NCBI RefSeq assembly: GCF_009817885.1
Contig: NZ_CP041764.1
Span: forward strand, 2,480,001-2,544,000
From: Serratia rhizosphaerae
Lineage (GTDB): Bacteria; Pseudomonadota; Gammaproteobacteria; Enterobacterales; Enterobacteriaceae
DNA length: 64,000 nucleotides
Direction of reading: 5' to 3'
Positions 1-8,545 of this stretch are shown here, one piece after another. The notes under the pieces are model-generated. The model was not told where the DNA came from, did no database searches, and saw nothing but the letters and a program-made list of their open reading frames with translations. The translations under genes were made by a program, and so were the position numbers. The first letter of the stretch is position 1, and every line of letters begins with the position of its first letter.

Positions 1-668
1 ACGCGCTGGGCGCGTCCCTGGGCCGTTACATGGACAACTCTCTCAAAGAGCAAGAGAAACTGGGTATCAAACTGGATAAAGACCAGCTGATCGCCGGCGT
101 TCAGGACGCTTTCGCCAACAAGAGCAAGCTGAATGACGCGGATATTGAGAAAACCCTGCAGGGCTTCGAAGCGCGCGTGAAGTCTTCCGCTCAGGCGAAG
201 ATGGAGCAGGACGCGAAAGAGAACGAAGAGAAAGGCGCGAAATACCGTGACACCTTCGCCAAAGAAAAAGGCGTGAAGAAAACGGAATCCGGCCTGCTGT
301 ATCAGGTAGAGAAACCAGGTACCGGCAATGCGCCAAAAGACAGCGACACCGTGGTGGTGAACTACAAGGGCACCCTGATCGACGGTAAAGAGTTTGATAA
401 CTCTTACACCCGCGGCGAGCCGCTGTCGTTCCGTCTGGACGGCGTTATCCCTGGCTGGACCGAAGGTCTGAAGCACATCAAGAAGGGCGGTAAAATCAAG
501 CTGGTTATCCCACCGGCGCTGGCTTACGGTAAAACCGGCGTTCCTGGCATCCCGGCTAACTCCACCCTGGTGTTCGACGTTGAGCTGCTGGACGTGAAAG
601 CCACGCCGAAAGCTGACGCCAAAGCAGAAAAACCTGCCGCTGCGGACGCTAAAGCGAAAGCTAAATAA
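1..668 (+). CDS. fkpA: FKBP-type peptidyl-prolyl cis-trans isomerase FkpA, 3' part
   Basis: Periplasmic prolyl isomerase and chaperone. The reading frame is open from base 3, so the gene is cut by the window edge and about 221 C-terminal residues are visible (the E. coli protein has about 270). The first visible residues (ALGASLGRYM) belong to the N-terminal dimerisation domain. A long charged helix follows, and then the FKBP domain with VVVNYKGTLIDGKEFDNSY, GVIPGWTEGL and IPPALAYG, all FKBP-fold signatures. The tail is an Ala/Lys-rich extension, as in E. coli. The signal peptide lies outside the window. A strong terminator follows the stop, and yheO comes next on the same strand, as in E. 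coli. Confidence 0.96.
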   Translation, partial: ALGASLGRYMDNSLKEQEKLGIKLDKDQLIAGVQDAFANKSKLNDADIEKTLQGFEARVKSSAQAKMEQDAKENEEKGAKYRDTFAKEKGVKKTESGLLYQVEKPGTGNAPKDSDTVVVNYKGTLIDGKEFDNSYTRGEPLSFRLDGVIPGWTEGLKHIKKGGKIKLVIPPALAYGKTGVPGIPANSTLVFDVELLDVKATPKADAKAEKPAAADAKAKAK

Positions 669-685
669 GCGAATCCTGTGCGCCA

Positions 686-714
686 CCGCCGCGATGATGT
701 CGCGGCGGTTTTCG
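686..714 (+). terminator. Intrinsic terminator of fkpA
   Basis: A perfect 9-bp stem, CCGCCGCGA (686-694) with TCGCGGCGG (700-708), closes a 5-nt loop and is followed by TTTTCGTTT. It starts 17 bp after the fkpA stop codon. Confidence 0.85.
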
Positions 715-981
715 TTTACTTCCCCGCCATCCTTGCCAATCTTGCCGCAACTTTATCTTCCTCCTCGGCCTGATCACTTGACGCCTGCCGGGCATGAGCT
801 TAACGTCAATACCACGCGAAAATGAAAGGGTTTGGTTTCGGTCGTGCCGACCGGGATCGGATTCAGACAATTATGTCATGCGTCTGCCCCTTAGGGCGTG
901 TATCTAAAACTGTTTTCGATCAATACGAGCTGTTTTAGCTGCGCCCCCTGGCACAGACGATTTATGAGGGTGGTATCTTCG
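715..981 (+). promoter_or_regulatory. fkpA-yheO intergenic region, probable yheO promoter
   Basis: The 313 bp between fkpA and yheO hold the fkpA terminator and then about 270 bp without a convincing gene. An upstream in-frame TTG at 898 would extend yheO by 28 residues, but that stretch does not resemble the family. The promoter for yheO-tusDCB should lie here; I could not pick -35/-10 boxes with confidence. Confidence 0.3.
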
Positions 982-1704
982 ATGTCTAATTCGCTTTTAT
1001 CCAGCGAAGCCGGCGAGCTTGATTTGCTCAATGAGCGTCCGTTTAACCAGACGGATTATGAAATCCTGAAGTCTTATGAGGCGGTGGTCGATGGTCTGGC
1101 GATGCTGATCGGCTCGCACTGCGAGATCGTGCTGCATTCGCTGGAAGATTTGAAATGCTCTGCGGTGCGTATCGCCAACGGTGAGCATACCGGCCGGCAG
1201 ATTGGTTCGCCGATTACTGATTTGGCGCTGCGTATGCTGCACGATATGGCCGGCGACGACAGCAGCGTGTCCAAGGCCTATTTCACCCGCGCCAAAAGCG
1301 GCGTGCTGATGAAATCCGTCACCATCGCCATTCGCAATCGCGAGCAGCGCGTGATCGGCCTGCTGTGCATCAATATGAACCTTGACGTGCCGTTCTCTCA
1401 GGTGATGCAAAGCTTTATGCCGCCGGAAACCCAGGAAATCGCCTCGTCGGTGAACTTCGCCTCGTCGGTGGACGATCTGGTGGCGCAGACGCTGGAGTTC
1501 ACCATTGAAGAGGTGAACGCCGACCGTAACGTGTCAAACAACGTCAAAAACCGGCAGGTGGTATTGAACCTGTACGAGAAGGGGATTTTTGATATCAAGG
1601 ATGCCATCAACCAGGTGGCTGACCGGCTGAATATCTCCAAACACACCGTGTATTTGTATATCCGCCAGTTTAAAAGCGGCGACCTGCTGGGTAATGAACG
1701 GTGA
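982..1704 (+). CDS. yheO: YheO, PAS/HTH-type transcriptional regulator
   Basis: A 240-residue regulator of the YheO/DauR family. It has an N-terminal PAS-like YheO domain (about residues 25-140, with EIVLHSLEDL and GVLMKSVTIAIRN) and a C-terminal helix-turn-helix (about 195-230, VADRLNISKHTVYLYIRQF). The ATG at 982 (MSNSLL) gives exactly the E. coli length and N-terminus; ATG 964 and TTG 898 are less likely. The TGA stop overlaps the tusD ATG, so yheO is probably translationally coupled to tusDCB. The ligand is not known from the sequence. Confidence 0.93.
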   Translation: MSNSLLSSEAGELDLLNERPFNQTDYEILKSYEAVVDGLAMLIGSHCEIVLHSLEDLKCSAVRIANGEHTGRQIGSPITDLALRMLHDMAGDDSSVSKAYFTRAKSGVLMKSVTIAIRNREQRVIGLLCINMNLDVPFSQVMQSFMPPETQEIASSVNFASSVDDLVAQTLEFTIEEVNADRNVSNNVKNRQVVLNLYEKGIFDIKDAINQVADRLNISKHTVYLYIRQFKSGDLLGNER

Positions 1705-2093
1705 TGCTGAATTACTGCCTGTTAGTCACCGGGCCGGCCTACGGTACGCAGCAGGCCAGCAGCGCCTATCAGTTCGCGCTGGCGCTGATTGAGGCCGGAC
1801 ACCGGCTGAATAGCGTGTTTTTCTACCGCGAAGGGGTGTTGAATGCCAACCGGCTGACGTCGCCGGCCAGTGATGAGTTCGATCTGGTGCGCGCCTGGGC
1901 CGAGCTGGCGCAGCAGCATAACGTCGTGCTGAACGTCTGCGTGGCGGCGGCGTTGCGCCGTGGCGTTACCGACGAACATGAGGCGCGTGAGCAGGGACTG
2001 GCGGCGGCGAATCTGCAGCCTGGCTTTACGCTCAGCGGGCTGGGCGCGCTGGCGGAAGCCGCGCTTGGCTGCGACCGTATGGTACAGTTTTAA
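1704..2093 (+). CDS. tusD: Sulfurtransferase subunit TusD
   Basis: TusD is part of the TusBCD complex, which relays persulfide sulfur from TusA to TusE during 2-thiolation of the wobble uridine in tRNA-Lys, -Glu and -Gln. The family hallmarks VTGPAYGTQQASSAYQFA and FFYREGV are present, along with the sulfur-carrying Cys in NVCVAAALRRG (near residue 78). The ATG overlaps the yheO stop (TGATG); a GTG at 1701 would add one residue. First of three tandem tus genes. Confidence 0.95.
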   Translation: MLNYCLLVTGPAYGTQQASSAYQFALALIEAGHRLNSVFFYREGVLNANRLTSPASDEFDLVRAWAELAQQHNVVLNVCVAAALRRGVTDEHEAREQGLAAANLQPGFTLSGLGALAEAALGCDRMVQF

Positions 2094-2102
2094 GAGATGA
2101 CG

Positions 2103-2462
2103 ATGAAACGAGTGGCCTTTGTTTTTACCCAGGCACCGCACGGTAGCGCCTCCGGGCGGGAAGGACTTGATGCCTTGCTCGCCACGTCGGCGCTGAGCGA
2201 AGATCTGGGCGTGTTTTTTATCGGCGACGGCGTGCTGCAGCTGCTGCCGGGCCAGCAGCCGGAAACGGTGCTGGGGCGCAACTACATCGCAACGTTCGGC
2301 GTTTTGCCGTTGTATGACGTTGAGCAATGTTATCTGTGTGAGGCGTCGCTGCAGGCGCGCGGTCTGGCACAGGTGGAAAATTGGGTGCTGGAGGCCGAAG
2401 TGCTGGCGCCTGAAGCCCTGCGACAAAAACTGGCCGCCTTCGATGTGGTGATGACTTTTTAG
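2103..2462 (+). CDS. tusC: Sulfurtransferase subunit TusC
   Basis: A DsrF-like subunit of the TusBCD sulfur relay. The N-terminus MKRVAFVFTQAPHG and the block GREGLDALLATSALSEDLGVFFIGDGVLQL match the family. ATG 2103 is preferred over ATG 2097 because it gives the usual 119 residues and sits 6 nt after an AAGAG ribosome-binding site. The gene follows tusD by 9 bp. Confidence 0.94.
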   Translation: MKRVAFVFTQAPHGSASGREGLDALLATSALSEDLGVFFIGDGVLQLLPGQQPETVLGRNYIATFGVLPLYDVEQCYLCEASLQARGLAQVENWVLEAEVLAPEALRQKLAAFDVVMTF

Positions 2463-2472
2463 GAATGTCCCG

Positions 2473-2757
2473 ATGCTGTTTACCCTGAGCCGTTCCCCTG
2501 CGCAGTGCGATCTGCCGACGCTGTTGCGTCAGGCGTCGCCCGGCGATGCGCTGCTGCTGCTGCAGGACGGCGTGCTGGCCGCGCTGGCCGGCGCTCACCT
2601 TGATTTACTGCTCGCTGCCCCCATCTCTCTTTATGCGCTGCGCAATGACCTGGAGGCGCGGGGGCTGAGTGGTCATATTTCGCACAAAGTCACCGTCATT
2701 GACTATAATCACTTCGTTGAATTAACCACAATGCATCGCAGCCAAATGGCGTGGTAA
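2473..2757 (+). CDS. tusB: Sulfurtransferase subunit TusB
   Basis: A DsrH-like small subunit (94 residues) of TusBCD. It has the family N-terminus MLFTLSRSP, the GDALLLLQDGV motif and the conserved C-terminal end in HRSQMAW. It lies 10 bp after tusC and is the last gene before the str-operon promoter. Confidence 0.94.
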   Translation: MLFTLSRSPAQCDLPTLLRQASPGDALLLLQDGVLAALAGAHLDLLLAAPISLYALRNDLEARGLSGHISHKVTVIDYNHFVELTTMHRSQMAW

Positions 2758-2779
2758 TGACGACTATGCTGTATATTTC

Positions 2780-2808
2780 TTGACACCTCTTCGGGTCGGC
2801 AATAAAAT
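2780..2808 (+). promoter_or_regulatory. str operon promoter
   Basis: A perfect TTGACA (2780-2785) and TAAAAT (2803-2808) are separated by 17 bp, about 90 bp before rpsL. The layout matches the E. coli str promoter as I remember it. Confidence 0.85.
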
Positions 2809-2900
2809 TCTGCGTCCTCGTACTTTGCCAATAGTGCATACGAGGGGATTTATCACATGTTTACGAAGCTAGTACGAAGCAAAAACCAGGAGCTTTTTTA

Positions 2901-3275
2901 ATGGCAACAATTAACCAGCTGGTTCGCAAACCACGCTCTGTGAAGGCTGCTAAAAGCAACGTTCCAGCGCTGGAAGCCTGCCCGCAAAAACGTGGCGTAT
3001 GTACCCGCGTATATACCACCACACCTAAAAAACCAAACTCCGCACTGCGTAAAGTATGCCGTGTGCGTTTGACCAACGGTTTCGAAGTGACTTCCTACAT
3101 CGGTGGTGAAGGTCACAACCTGCAGGAGCACTCCGTGATCCTGATCCGCGGCGGTCGTGTTAAAGACTTGCCAGGTGTGCGTTACCACACCGTTCGCGGC
3201 GCACTTGACTGCTCCGGTGTTAAAGACCGTAAGCAAGCTCGTTCCAAGTACGGCGTGAAGAAGCCAAAGGCTTAA
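2901..3275 (+). CDS. rpsL: 30S ribosomal protein S12
   Basis: A 124-residue decoding-centre protein and first gene of the str operon. The two loops that contact the decoding site are intact and wild type: K43 in TPKKPNSALRK and K88 in GGRVKDLPGVRYH, so no streptomycin-resistance substitution is present at these positions. It is preceded by an AGGAG ribosome-binding site and a promoter at 2780. Confidence 0.98.
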   Translation: MATINQLVRKPRSVKAAKSNVPALEACPQKRGVCTRVYTTTPKKPNSALRKVCRVRLTNGFEVTSYIGGEGHNLQEHSVILIRGGRVKDLPGVRYHTVRGALDCSGVKDRKQARSKYGVKKPKA

Positions 3276-3371
3276 TGGTTCTCCGTTAAGTAAGGCCAAA
3301 CGTTTTAACTTTAATGTCAAAATAAACTCGTAGAGTTTTGGACAATCCTGAATTAACAACGGAGTATTTCC
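3276..3371 (+). promoter_or_regulatory. rpsL-rpsG intercistronic region, probable S7 translational operator
   Basis: This 96-nt spacer corresponds in position and length to the E. coli S12-S7 spacer, where S7 binds its own mRNA to repress and couple translation. It ends with the rpsG ribosome-binding site (CGGAG). The functional assignment rests on synteny with E. coli. Confidence 0.55.
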
Positions 3372-3842
3372 ATGCCACGTCGTCGCGTAATCGGCCAACG
3401 TAAAATTCTGCCAGATCCTAAGTTCGGATCTGAGCTGCTGGCCAAATTTGTAAATATCCTGATGGTAGACGGTAAAAAATCTACCGCAGAAGCAATCGTC
3501 TATACCGCGCTGGAGACCCTGGCTCAGCGTTCTGGTAAAGATCACCTGGAAGCTTTTGAAGTAGCTCTGGACAACGTTCGCCCGACTGTCGAAGTTAAGT
3601 CGCGCCGCGTTGGTGGTTCTACTTACCAAGTACCAGTTGAAGTTCGTCCGGTTCGTCGCAATGCTCTGGCAATGCGCTGGATCGTTGATGCTGCTCGTAA
3701 ACGCGGTGATAAATCCATGGCTCTGCGCCTGGCGAATGAACTGTCTGACGCAGCAGAGAACAAAGGTTCTGCTGTTAAGAAGCGTGAAGACGTTCACCGC
3801 ATGGCCGAAGCCAACAAGGCGTTCGCGCACTACCGCTGGTAA
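3372..3842 (+). CDS. rpsG: 30S ribosomal protein S7
   Basis: A 156-residue primary 16S-binding protein of the small-subunit head, and the autogenous repressor of the str operon in E. coli. It starts with the canonical MPRRRVIGQRKILPDP and carries the RRVGGSTYQVPVEVRP beta-hairpin. The length is the usual 156 rather than the extended K-12 form. Confidence 0.98.
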   Translation: MPRRRVIGQRKILPDPKFGSELLAKFVNILMVDGKKSTAEAIVYTALETLAQRSGKDHLEAFEVALDNVRPTVEVKSRRVGGSTYQVPVEVRPVRRNALAMRWIVDAARKRGDKSMALRLANELSDAAENKGSAVKKREDVHRMAEANKAFAHYRW

Positions 3843-3865
3843 TCACCACGCTGTAGTTATGCTAA

Positions 3866-3899
3866 CCAAGCGGGCGCTTCAAGAGGCTCACCCGCTTGG
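3866..3899 (+). other. Intercistronic hairpin between rpsG and fusA
   Basis: A 9-bp perfect stem, CCAAGCGGG (3866-3874) with CCCGCTTGG (3891-3899), encloses a 16-nt loop and is followed by GTTAAC, not by a U-run. It is probably an mRNA stability or partial attenuation element, not a true terminator. Confidence 0.5.
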
Positions 3900-3939
3900 G
3901 TTAACTGAACTTGAACGCCTAAGGCAATAGAGGAATCAA

Positions 3940-6054
3940 ATGGCTCGTACAACACCTATTGCACGCTACCGCAACATCGGTATCAGTGCACACATCGACG
4001 CCGGTAAAACCACCACTACCGAACGTATCCTGTTCTACACCGGTGTAAACCATAAAATCGGTGAAGTTCATGACGGCGCTGCCACCATGGACTGGATGGA
4101 ACAGGAGCAGGAGCGTGGTATTACCATCACTTCTGCAGCGACTACTGCTTTCTGGTCTGGTATGGCCAAGCAGTATGAACCGCACCGCGTAAACATCATC
4201 GACACCCCAGGGCACGTTGACTTCACCATCGAAGTAGAACGTTCCATGCGTGTGTTGGATGGCGCAGTGATGGTTTACTGTGCTGTTGGTGGTGTTCAGC
4301 CGCAGTCTGAAACCGTATGGCGTCAGGCTAACAAATATAAAGTTCCACGTATCGCGTTCGTTAACAAAATGGACCGTATGGGTGCGAACTTCCTGAAAGT
4401 TGTTGACCAGATCAAAACCCGTCTGGGCGCGACTCCGGTTCCACTGCAGTTGGCTATCGGCGCTGAAGAAGCGTTCACCGGCGTTGTTGACCTGGTGAAA
4501 ATGAAGGCTATCAACTGGAACGAAGCTGACGCGGGCGTAACCTTCGAATACGAAGATATCCCTGCCGATATGGTCGAACTGGCTAACGAATGGCACCAGA
4601 ACCTGATCGAATCCGCAGCTGAAGCGTCTGAAGAGCTGATGGAAAAATACCTGGGCGGCGAAGAGCTGACCGAGGCAGAGATCAAGTCTGCACTGCGTCA
4701 GCGCGTGCTGAACAACGAAATCATCCTGGTAACCTGTGGTTCTGCGTTCAAGAACAAGGGTGTCCAGGCAATGCTGGATGCGGTAATCGATTACCTGCCG
4801 TCTCCAATCGATGTTCCTGCGATCAACGGTATGCTGGACGACGGTAAAGATACCCCGGCTGAGCGTCACGCTGATGACAACGAGCCGTTCTCTGCTCTGG
4901 CGTTCAAAATCGCTACCGACCCGTTTGTTGGTAACCTGACCTTCTTCCGTGTTTACTCCGGTGTGGTTAACTCCGGCGATACCGTGCTGAACTCCGTGAA
5001 AGCTGCACGTGAGCGTTTCGGCCGTATCGTACAGATGCACTCCAACAAACGTGAAGAGATCAAAGAAGTTCGCGCGGGCGACATCGCCGCGGCTATCGGT
5101 CTGAAAGACGTAACTACGGGTGATACCCTGTGTGATCCAGATGCGCCGATCATTCTGGAGCGTATGGAATTCCCTGAGCCGGTAATCTCCATCGCCGTTG
5201 AACCGAAAACCAAGTCTGACCAGGAAAAAATGGGTCTGGCTCTGGGCCGTCTGGCTAAAGAAGACCCGTCATTCCGCGTATGGACTGATGAAGAATCTAA
5301 CCAGACCATCATCGCTGGTATGGGTGAGCTGCACCTCGACATCATCGTTGACCGTATGAAGCGTGAGTTCAACGTTGAAGCAAACGTCGGTAAACCACAG
5401 GTTGCTTATCGTGAAGCGATTCGCGCCAAAGTTACCGATATCGAAGGTAAGCACGCCAAGCAGTCTGGTGGTCGTGGTCAGTACGGTCACGTTGTGTTCG
5501 ACATGTACCCGCTGGAGCCGGGCTCTAACCCGAAAGGTTACGAGTTCATCAACGACATCAAGGGTGGTGTAATTCCGACCGAATACATCCCTGCCGTTGA
5601 TAAAGGCATCCAGGAGCAGCTGAAAGCTGGTCCGCTGGCTGGTTACCCAGTAGTAGATCTCGGCGTGCGTCTGCACTTCGGTTCTTACCACGACGTTGAC
5701 TCCTCTGAACTGGCGTTTAAACTGGCCGCTTCCATTGCCTTTAAAGATGGCTTTAAGAAAGCAAAACCAGTTCTGCTTGAGCCGATCATGAAGGTTGAAG
5801 TGGAAACGCCTGAAGAGAACACTGGTGACGTCATCGGTGACCTGAGCCGTCGTCGTGGTATGCTGCGCGGTCAGGAATCTGAAGCAACTGGCGTTAAGAT
5901 CCACGCTGAAGTACCGCTGTCCGAAATGTTCGGATATGCAACTCAGCTGCGTTCTCTGACCAAAGGTCGTGCATCATACAGCATGGAATTCCTGAAGTAT
6001 GATGATGCGCCGAACAACGTTGCTCAGGCCGTTATTGAAGCCCGTGGTAAATAA
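3940..6054 (+). CDS. fusA: Elongation factor G
   Basis: A translocation GTPase of 704 residues, the usual length. G-domain motifs are all present: AHIDAGKTTTTER (P-loop), GITITSAATTAFW (switch I), DTPGHVDFT (G3) and NKMDRMG (G4). Domains II-V follow, with the domain IV block SGGRGQYGHVVFDMYP. Third gene of the str operon. Confidence 0.98.
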   Translation: MARTTPIARYRNIGISAHIDAGKTTTTERILFYTGVNHKIGEVHDGAATMDWMEQEQERGITITSAATTAFWSGMAKQYEPHRVNIIDTPGHVDFTIEVERSMRVLDGAVMVYCAVGGVQPQSETVWRQANKYKVPRIAFVNKMDRMGANFLKVVDQIKTRLGATPVPLQLAIGAEEAFTGVVDLVKMKAINWNEADAGVTFEYEDIPADMVELANEWHQNLIESAAEASEELMEKYLGGEELTEAEIKSALRQRVLNNEIILVTCGSAFKNKGVQAMLDAVIDYLPSPIDVPAINGMLDDGKDTPAERHADDNEPFSALAFKIATDPFVGNLTFFRVYSGVVNSGDTVLNSVKAARERFGRIVQMHSNKREEIKEVRAGDIAAAIGLKDVTTGDTLCDPDAPIILERMEFPEPVISIAVEPKTKSDQEKMGLALGRLAKEDPSFRVWTDEESNQTIIAGMGELHLDIIVDRMKREFNVEANVGKPQVAYREAIRAKVTDIEGKHAKQSGGRGQYGHVVFDMYPLEPGSNPKGYEFINDIKGGVIPTEYIPAVDKGIQEQLKAGPLAGYPVVDLGVRLHFGSYHDVDSSELAFKLAASIAFKDGFKKAKPVLLEPIMKVEVETPEENTGDVIGDLSRRRGMLRGQESEATGVKIHAEVPLSEMFGYATQLRSLTKGRASYSMEFLKYDDAPNNVAQAVIEARGK

Positions 6055-6081
6055 GCCTTAGGGTTAAAACCAAAGTCCCGT

Positions 6082-6104
6082 GCTCTCTCCTGATGGGGGA
6101 GAGC
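6082..6104 (+). other. Hairpin in fusA-tufA spacer
   Basis: GCTCTC (6082-6087) can pair with GAGAGC (6099-6104) over a G/C-rich loop, just before the AAGGAA ribosome-binding site of tufA. There is no U-tract, so it is an mRNA structure rather than a terminator. Confidence 0.35.
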
Positions 6105-6125
6105 GCTATAGTAAGGAATATAGCC

Positions 6126-7310
6126 GTGTCTAAAGAAAAATTTGAACGTACAAAACCGCACGTTAACGTTGGTACTATCGGCCACGTTGACCACGGTAAA
6201 ACTACCCTGACTGCTGCAATCACTACCGTACTGTCTAAAACCTACGGCGGTGCTGCTCGCGCTTTCGACCAGATCGATAACGCGCCAGAAGAAAAAGCTC
6301 GTGGTATCACCATCAACACTTCTCACGTTGAGTATGACACCCCGACTCGTCACTACGCGCACGTTGACTGCCCAGGGCACGCCGACTACGTGAAAAACAT
6401 GATCACCGGTGCAGCGCAGATGGACGGCGCAATCCTGGTAGTAGCAGCGACTGACGGCCCAATGCCTCAGACCCGTGAGCACATCCTGCTGGGCCGCCAG
6501 GTAGGCGTACCTTACATCATCGTATTCATGAACAAATGCGACATGGTAGATGATGAAGAGCTGCTGGAACTGGTAGAGATGGAAGTTCGCGAACTGCTGT
6601 CTGCTTACGATTTCCCTGGCGACGACCTGCCGGTAATCCGTGGTTCCGCGCTGAAAGCGCTGGAAGGCGAAGCCGAGTGGGAAGCGAAGATTGTTGAGCT
6701 GGCAGAAGCGCTGGACAGCTACATCCCAGAGCCAGAGCGTGCTGTAGACAAGCCGTTCCTGCTGCCAATCGAAGACGTCTTCTCCATCTCCGGTCGTGGT
6801 ACCGTTGTTACCGGTCGTGTAGAGCGCGGTATCATCAAAGTCGGTGAAGAAGTTGAAATCGTTGGTATCAAAGACACCGTTAAGTCTACCTGTACTGGCG
6901 TAGAAATGTTCCGCAAACTGCTGGACGAAGGCCGTGCTGGTGAGAACGTAGGTGTTCTGCTGCGTGGTATCAAGCGTGAAGAAATCGAACGTGGTCAGGT
7001 ACTGGCGAAGCCAGGTTCAATCAAGCCGCACACCCAGTTCGAATCTGAAGTGTACATTCTGTCCAAAGACGAAGGCGGCCGTCATACTCCGTTCTTCAAA
7101 GGCTACCGTCCACAGTTCTACTTCCGTACAACTGACGTGACCGGTACCATCGAACTGCCAGAAGGCGTAGAGATGGTAATGCCAGGCGACAACGTGAACA
7201 TGGTAGTAACCCTGATTCACCCAATCGCGATGGACGACGGTCTGCGTTTCGCAATCCGTGAAGGCGGCCGTACCGTAGGCGCGGGTGTTGTTGCTAAAGT
7301 TATCGCTTAA
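6126..7310 (+). CDS. tufA: Elongation factor Tu
   Basis: Delivers aminoacyl-tRNA to the ribosome. It starts at GTG 6126 (MSKEKFERTKPHVNVGT), giving the standard 394 residues; the reading frame is open back to 6093 but those codons include the ribosome-binding site. GTPase motifs are GHVDHGKTTL (residues 19-28), DCPGHADY and NKCDMVDD. Domains 2 and 3 are complete. Last gene of the str operon, closed by a strong terminator. Confidence 0.98.
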   Translation: MSKEKFERTKPHVNVGTIGHVDHGKTTLTAAITTVLSKTYGGAARAFDQIDNAPEEKARGITINTSHVEYDTPTRHYAHVDCPGHADYVKNMITGAAQMDGAILVVAATDGPMPQTREHILLGRQVGVPYIIVFMNKCDMVDDEELLELVEMEVRELLSAYDFPGDDLPVIRGSALKALEGEAEWEAKIVELAEALDSYIPEPERAVDKPFLLPIEDVFSISGRGTVVTGRVERGIIKVGEEVEIVGIKDTVKSTCTGVEMFRKLLDEGRAGENVGVLLRGIKREEIERGQVLAKPGSIKPHTQFESEVYILSKDEGGRHTPFFKGYRPQFYFRTTDVTGTIELPEGVEMVMPGDNVNMVVTLIHPIAMDDGLRFAIREGGRTVGAGVVAKVIA

Positions 7311-7339
7311 TCGCTGATAATTTATCAACACAATAAAGA

Positions 7340-7362
7340 GGGCACTTCGGTGCCCTTTTTTT
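7340..7362 (+). terminator. Terminator of the str operon
   Basis: The stem GGGCAC (7340-7345), TTCG tetraloop and GTGCCC (7350-7355) are followed by seven T. It starts 30 bp after the tufA stop. Confidence 0.92.
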
Positions 7363-7388
7363 ATACAATTTGTGCAAATCTTAATTGA

Positions 7389-7407
7389 AATAAAAAGCAT
7401 TCTTATT
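7389..7407 (+). promoter_or_regulatory. Candidate Fur box upstream of bfd
   Basis: The 19-mer AATAAAAAGCATTCTTATT has AT-rich palindromic arms and matches the Fur consensus at 11 of 19 positions by eye. It lies 35 bp before bfd, which is Fur-repressed in E. coli. Confidence 0.45.
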
Positions 7408-7441
7408 TAGACTTACTCAAAGGTTAAGAAGTGAGTCTCCT

Positions 7442-7636
7442 ATGTACGTATGTCTGTGTAATGCCGTGACTGACAAAGCGATTCGTAAAGCGGTACGTCA
7501 GCACAACCCCCATACCATGAAGCAGCTGCGAGACCTTGTGCCGATTGGTAGTGATTGCGGGAAATGCATTCGTCAGGCACGCCAGATTATGGTGGAGGAA
7601 CGCGCAGCCATTATTCATATGCATGAAGTTGCCTAA
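7442..7636 (+). CDS. bfd: Bacterioferritin-associated ferredoxin
   Basis: A 64-residue [2Fe-2S] ferredoxin that reduces bacterioferritin to release stored iron. The cluster ligands C4, C6, C39 and C42 are all present (MYVCLC and DCGKC). It stands directly upstream of bfr with a 74-bp gap and probably shares iron-dependent control with it. Confidence 0.96.
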   Translation: MYVCLCNAVTDKAIRKAVRQHNPHTMKQLRDLVPIGSDCGKCIRQARQIMVEERAAIIHMHEVA

Positions 7637-7655
7637 CAGAAGGTAAGGTCATTTT

Positions 7656-7683
7656 TTGACTCTTGACGCACAGGTTCTACACT
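7656..7683 (+). promoter_or_regulatory. Candidate bfr promoter
   Basis: TTGACT (7656-7661) and TACACT (7678-7683) are separated by 16 bp, in the bfd-bfr gap. This would allow bfr to be transcribed separately from bfd. Confidence 0.35.
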
Positions 7684-7710
7684 TTTAGAACTGGTCAGGA
7701 GGAATACCTT

Positions 7711-8190
7711 ATGAAAGGCGATAAAAAGATCATTGCGCATCTCAATAAACTGCTCGGCAACGAGTTGGTTGCCATCAATCAATACTTCCTACACGCCCGC
7801 ATGTTCAAGAATTGGGGTTTAATGCGCCTCAATGACAAGGAATATCACGAGTCCATCGATGAAATGAAGCACGCCGATCGCTATATCGAGCGTATTTTGT
7901 TTCTGGAAGGCATCCCGAATTTACAAGATCTCGGCAAGCTCAATATCGGCGAAGATATTGAGGAGATGCTGCGCTCGGACTTGGCCCTGGAACTGGATGG
8001 CGCCAAGAATTTGCGTGAGGGTATCGCCTACGCCGACTCCATCCATGACTACGTCAGTCGCGATCTGATGATCGAGATTCTGGCGGATGAAGAAGAACAT
8101 ATCGACTGGCTGGAAACCGAGCTCGACCTTATCCAGCGTCTGGGCATTCAGAATTACGCGCAGGCTCAGGTGCTGGAGCGTAAAGACTGA
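7711..8190 (+). CDS. bfr: Bacterioferritin
   Basis: A heme-containing 24-mer iron-storage protein of 159 residues. It starts at ATG 7711 (MKGDKKIIAHLNKLLGNEL) behind an AGGAGG site; the longer frame from TTG 7663 overlaps a probable promoter. Ferroxidase ligands are recognisable as E18, E51, H54 (EMKHADRYIERIL), E94 and the DEEEHIDWLE block. The heme-axial Met is in the ESIDEMKHAD helix. Confidence 0.97.
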   Translation: MKGDKKIIAHLNKLLGNELVAINQYFLHARMFKNWGLMRLNDKEYHESIDEMKHADRYIERILFLEGIPNLQDLGKLNIGEDIEEMLRSDLALELDGAKNLREGIAYADSIHDYVSRDLMIEILADEEEHIDWLETELDLIQRLGIQNYAQAQVLERKD

Positions 8191-8216
8191 CGTGATTCAC
8201 CGCTTCTTACTGAACC

Positions 8217-8237
8217 GCCGGCAGCCTGGTTGCCGGC
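8217..8237 (+). terminator. Possible hairpin terminator after bfr
   Basis: A 7-bp stem, GCCGGCA (8217-8223) with TGCCGGC (8231-8237), sits 26 bp after the bfr stop. It has no clear U-tract, so termination may be inefficient or Rho-assisted. Confidence 0.4.
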
Positions 8238-8334
8238 AGGGCAGGGGAGTCCTCGCCACGTTGTTTCTGCTTATATCAATCCCTGCCTCATGAGATGAAA
8301 GCGCCGATATTCTGCGCATATTTTCATCTGCGCC

Positions 8335-8362
8335 TTGCTTTAGCGCCCATTTTGCGTATAAT
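8335..8362 (+). promoter_or_regulatory. S10 operon promoter
   Basis: TTGCTT (8335-8340) and a perfect TATAAT (8357-8362) are separated by 16 bp. The G/C-rich discriminator GCGCGGG is typical of stringently controlled ribosomal promoters. Confidence 0.8.
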
Positions 8363-8369
8363 GCGCGGG

Positions 8370-8545
8370 CTTACCTAATCTTGGTAGCCTGATTTTAGCG
8401 AATCAGTCGATCGGCAGCCTTTTGTGCCTTTCGAACAATACTCCCGATATGGGAGTTATATGTTGACGATTACACTCCCCCATCAATCGAAATGGGTGTG
8501 AGGAGTAATCATTTACGTTTATAAAATAATTGGAGCTCTGGTCTC
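8370..8545 (+). promoter_or_regulatory. S10 operon leader, L4-responsive
   Basis: A 176-nt leader matching the E. coli S10 leader in length and layout. It contains the hairpin ACTCCC/GGGAGT (8440-8456) and a second imperfect hairpin spanning 8468-8510 (GATTACACTCCCCC pairing with GTGTGAGGAGTAATC). These correspond to the HD and HE hairpins through which L4 causes NusA-dependent attenuation and translational repression in E. coli. Confidence 0.75.
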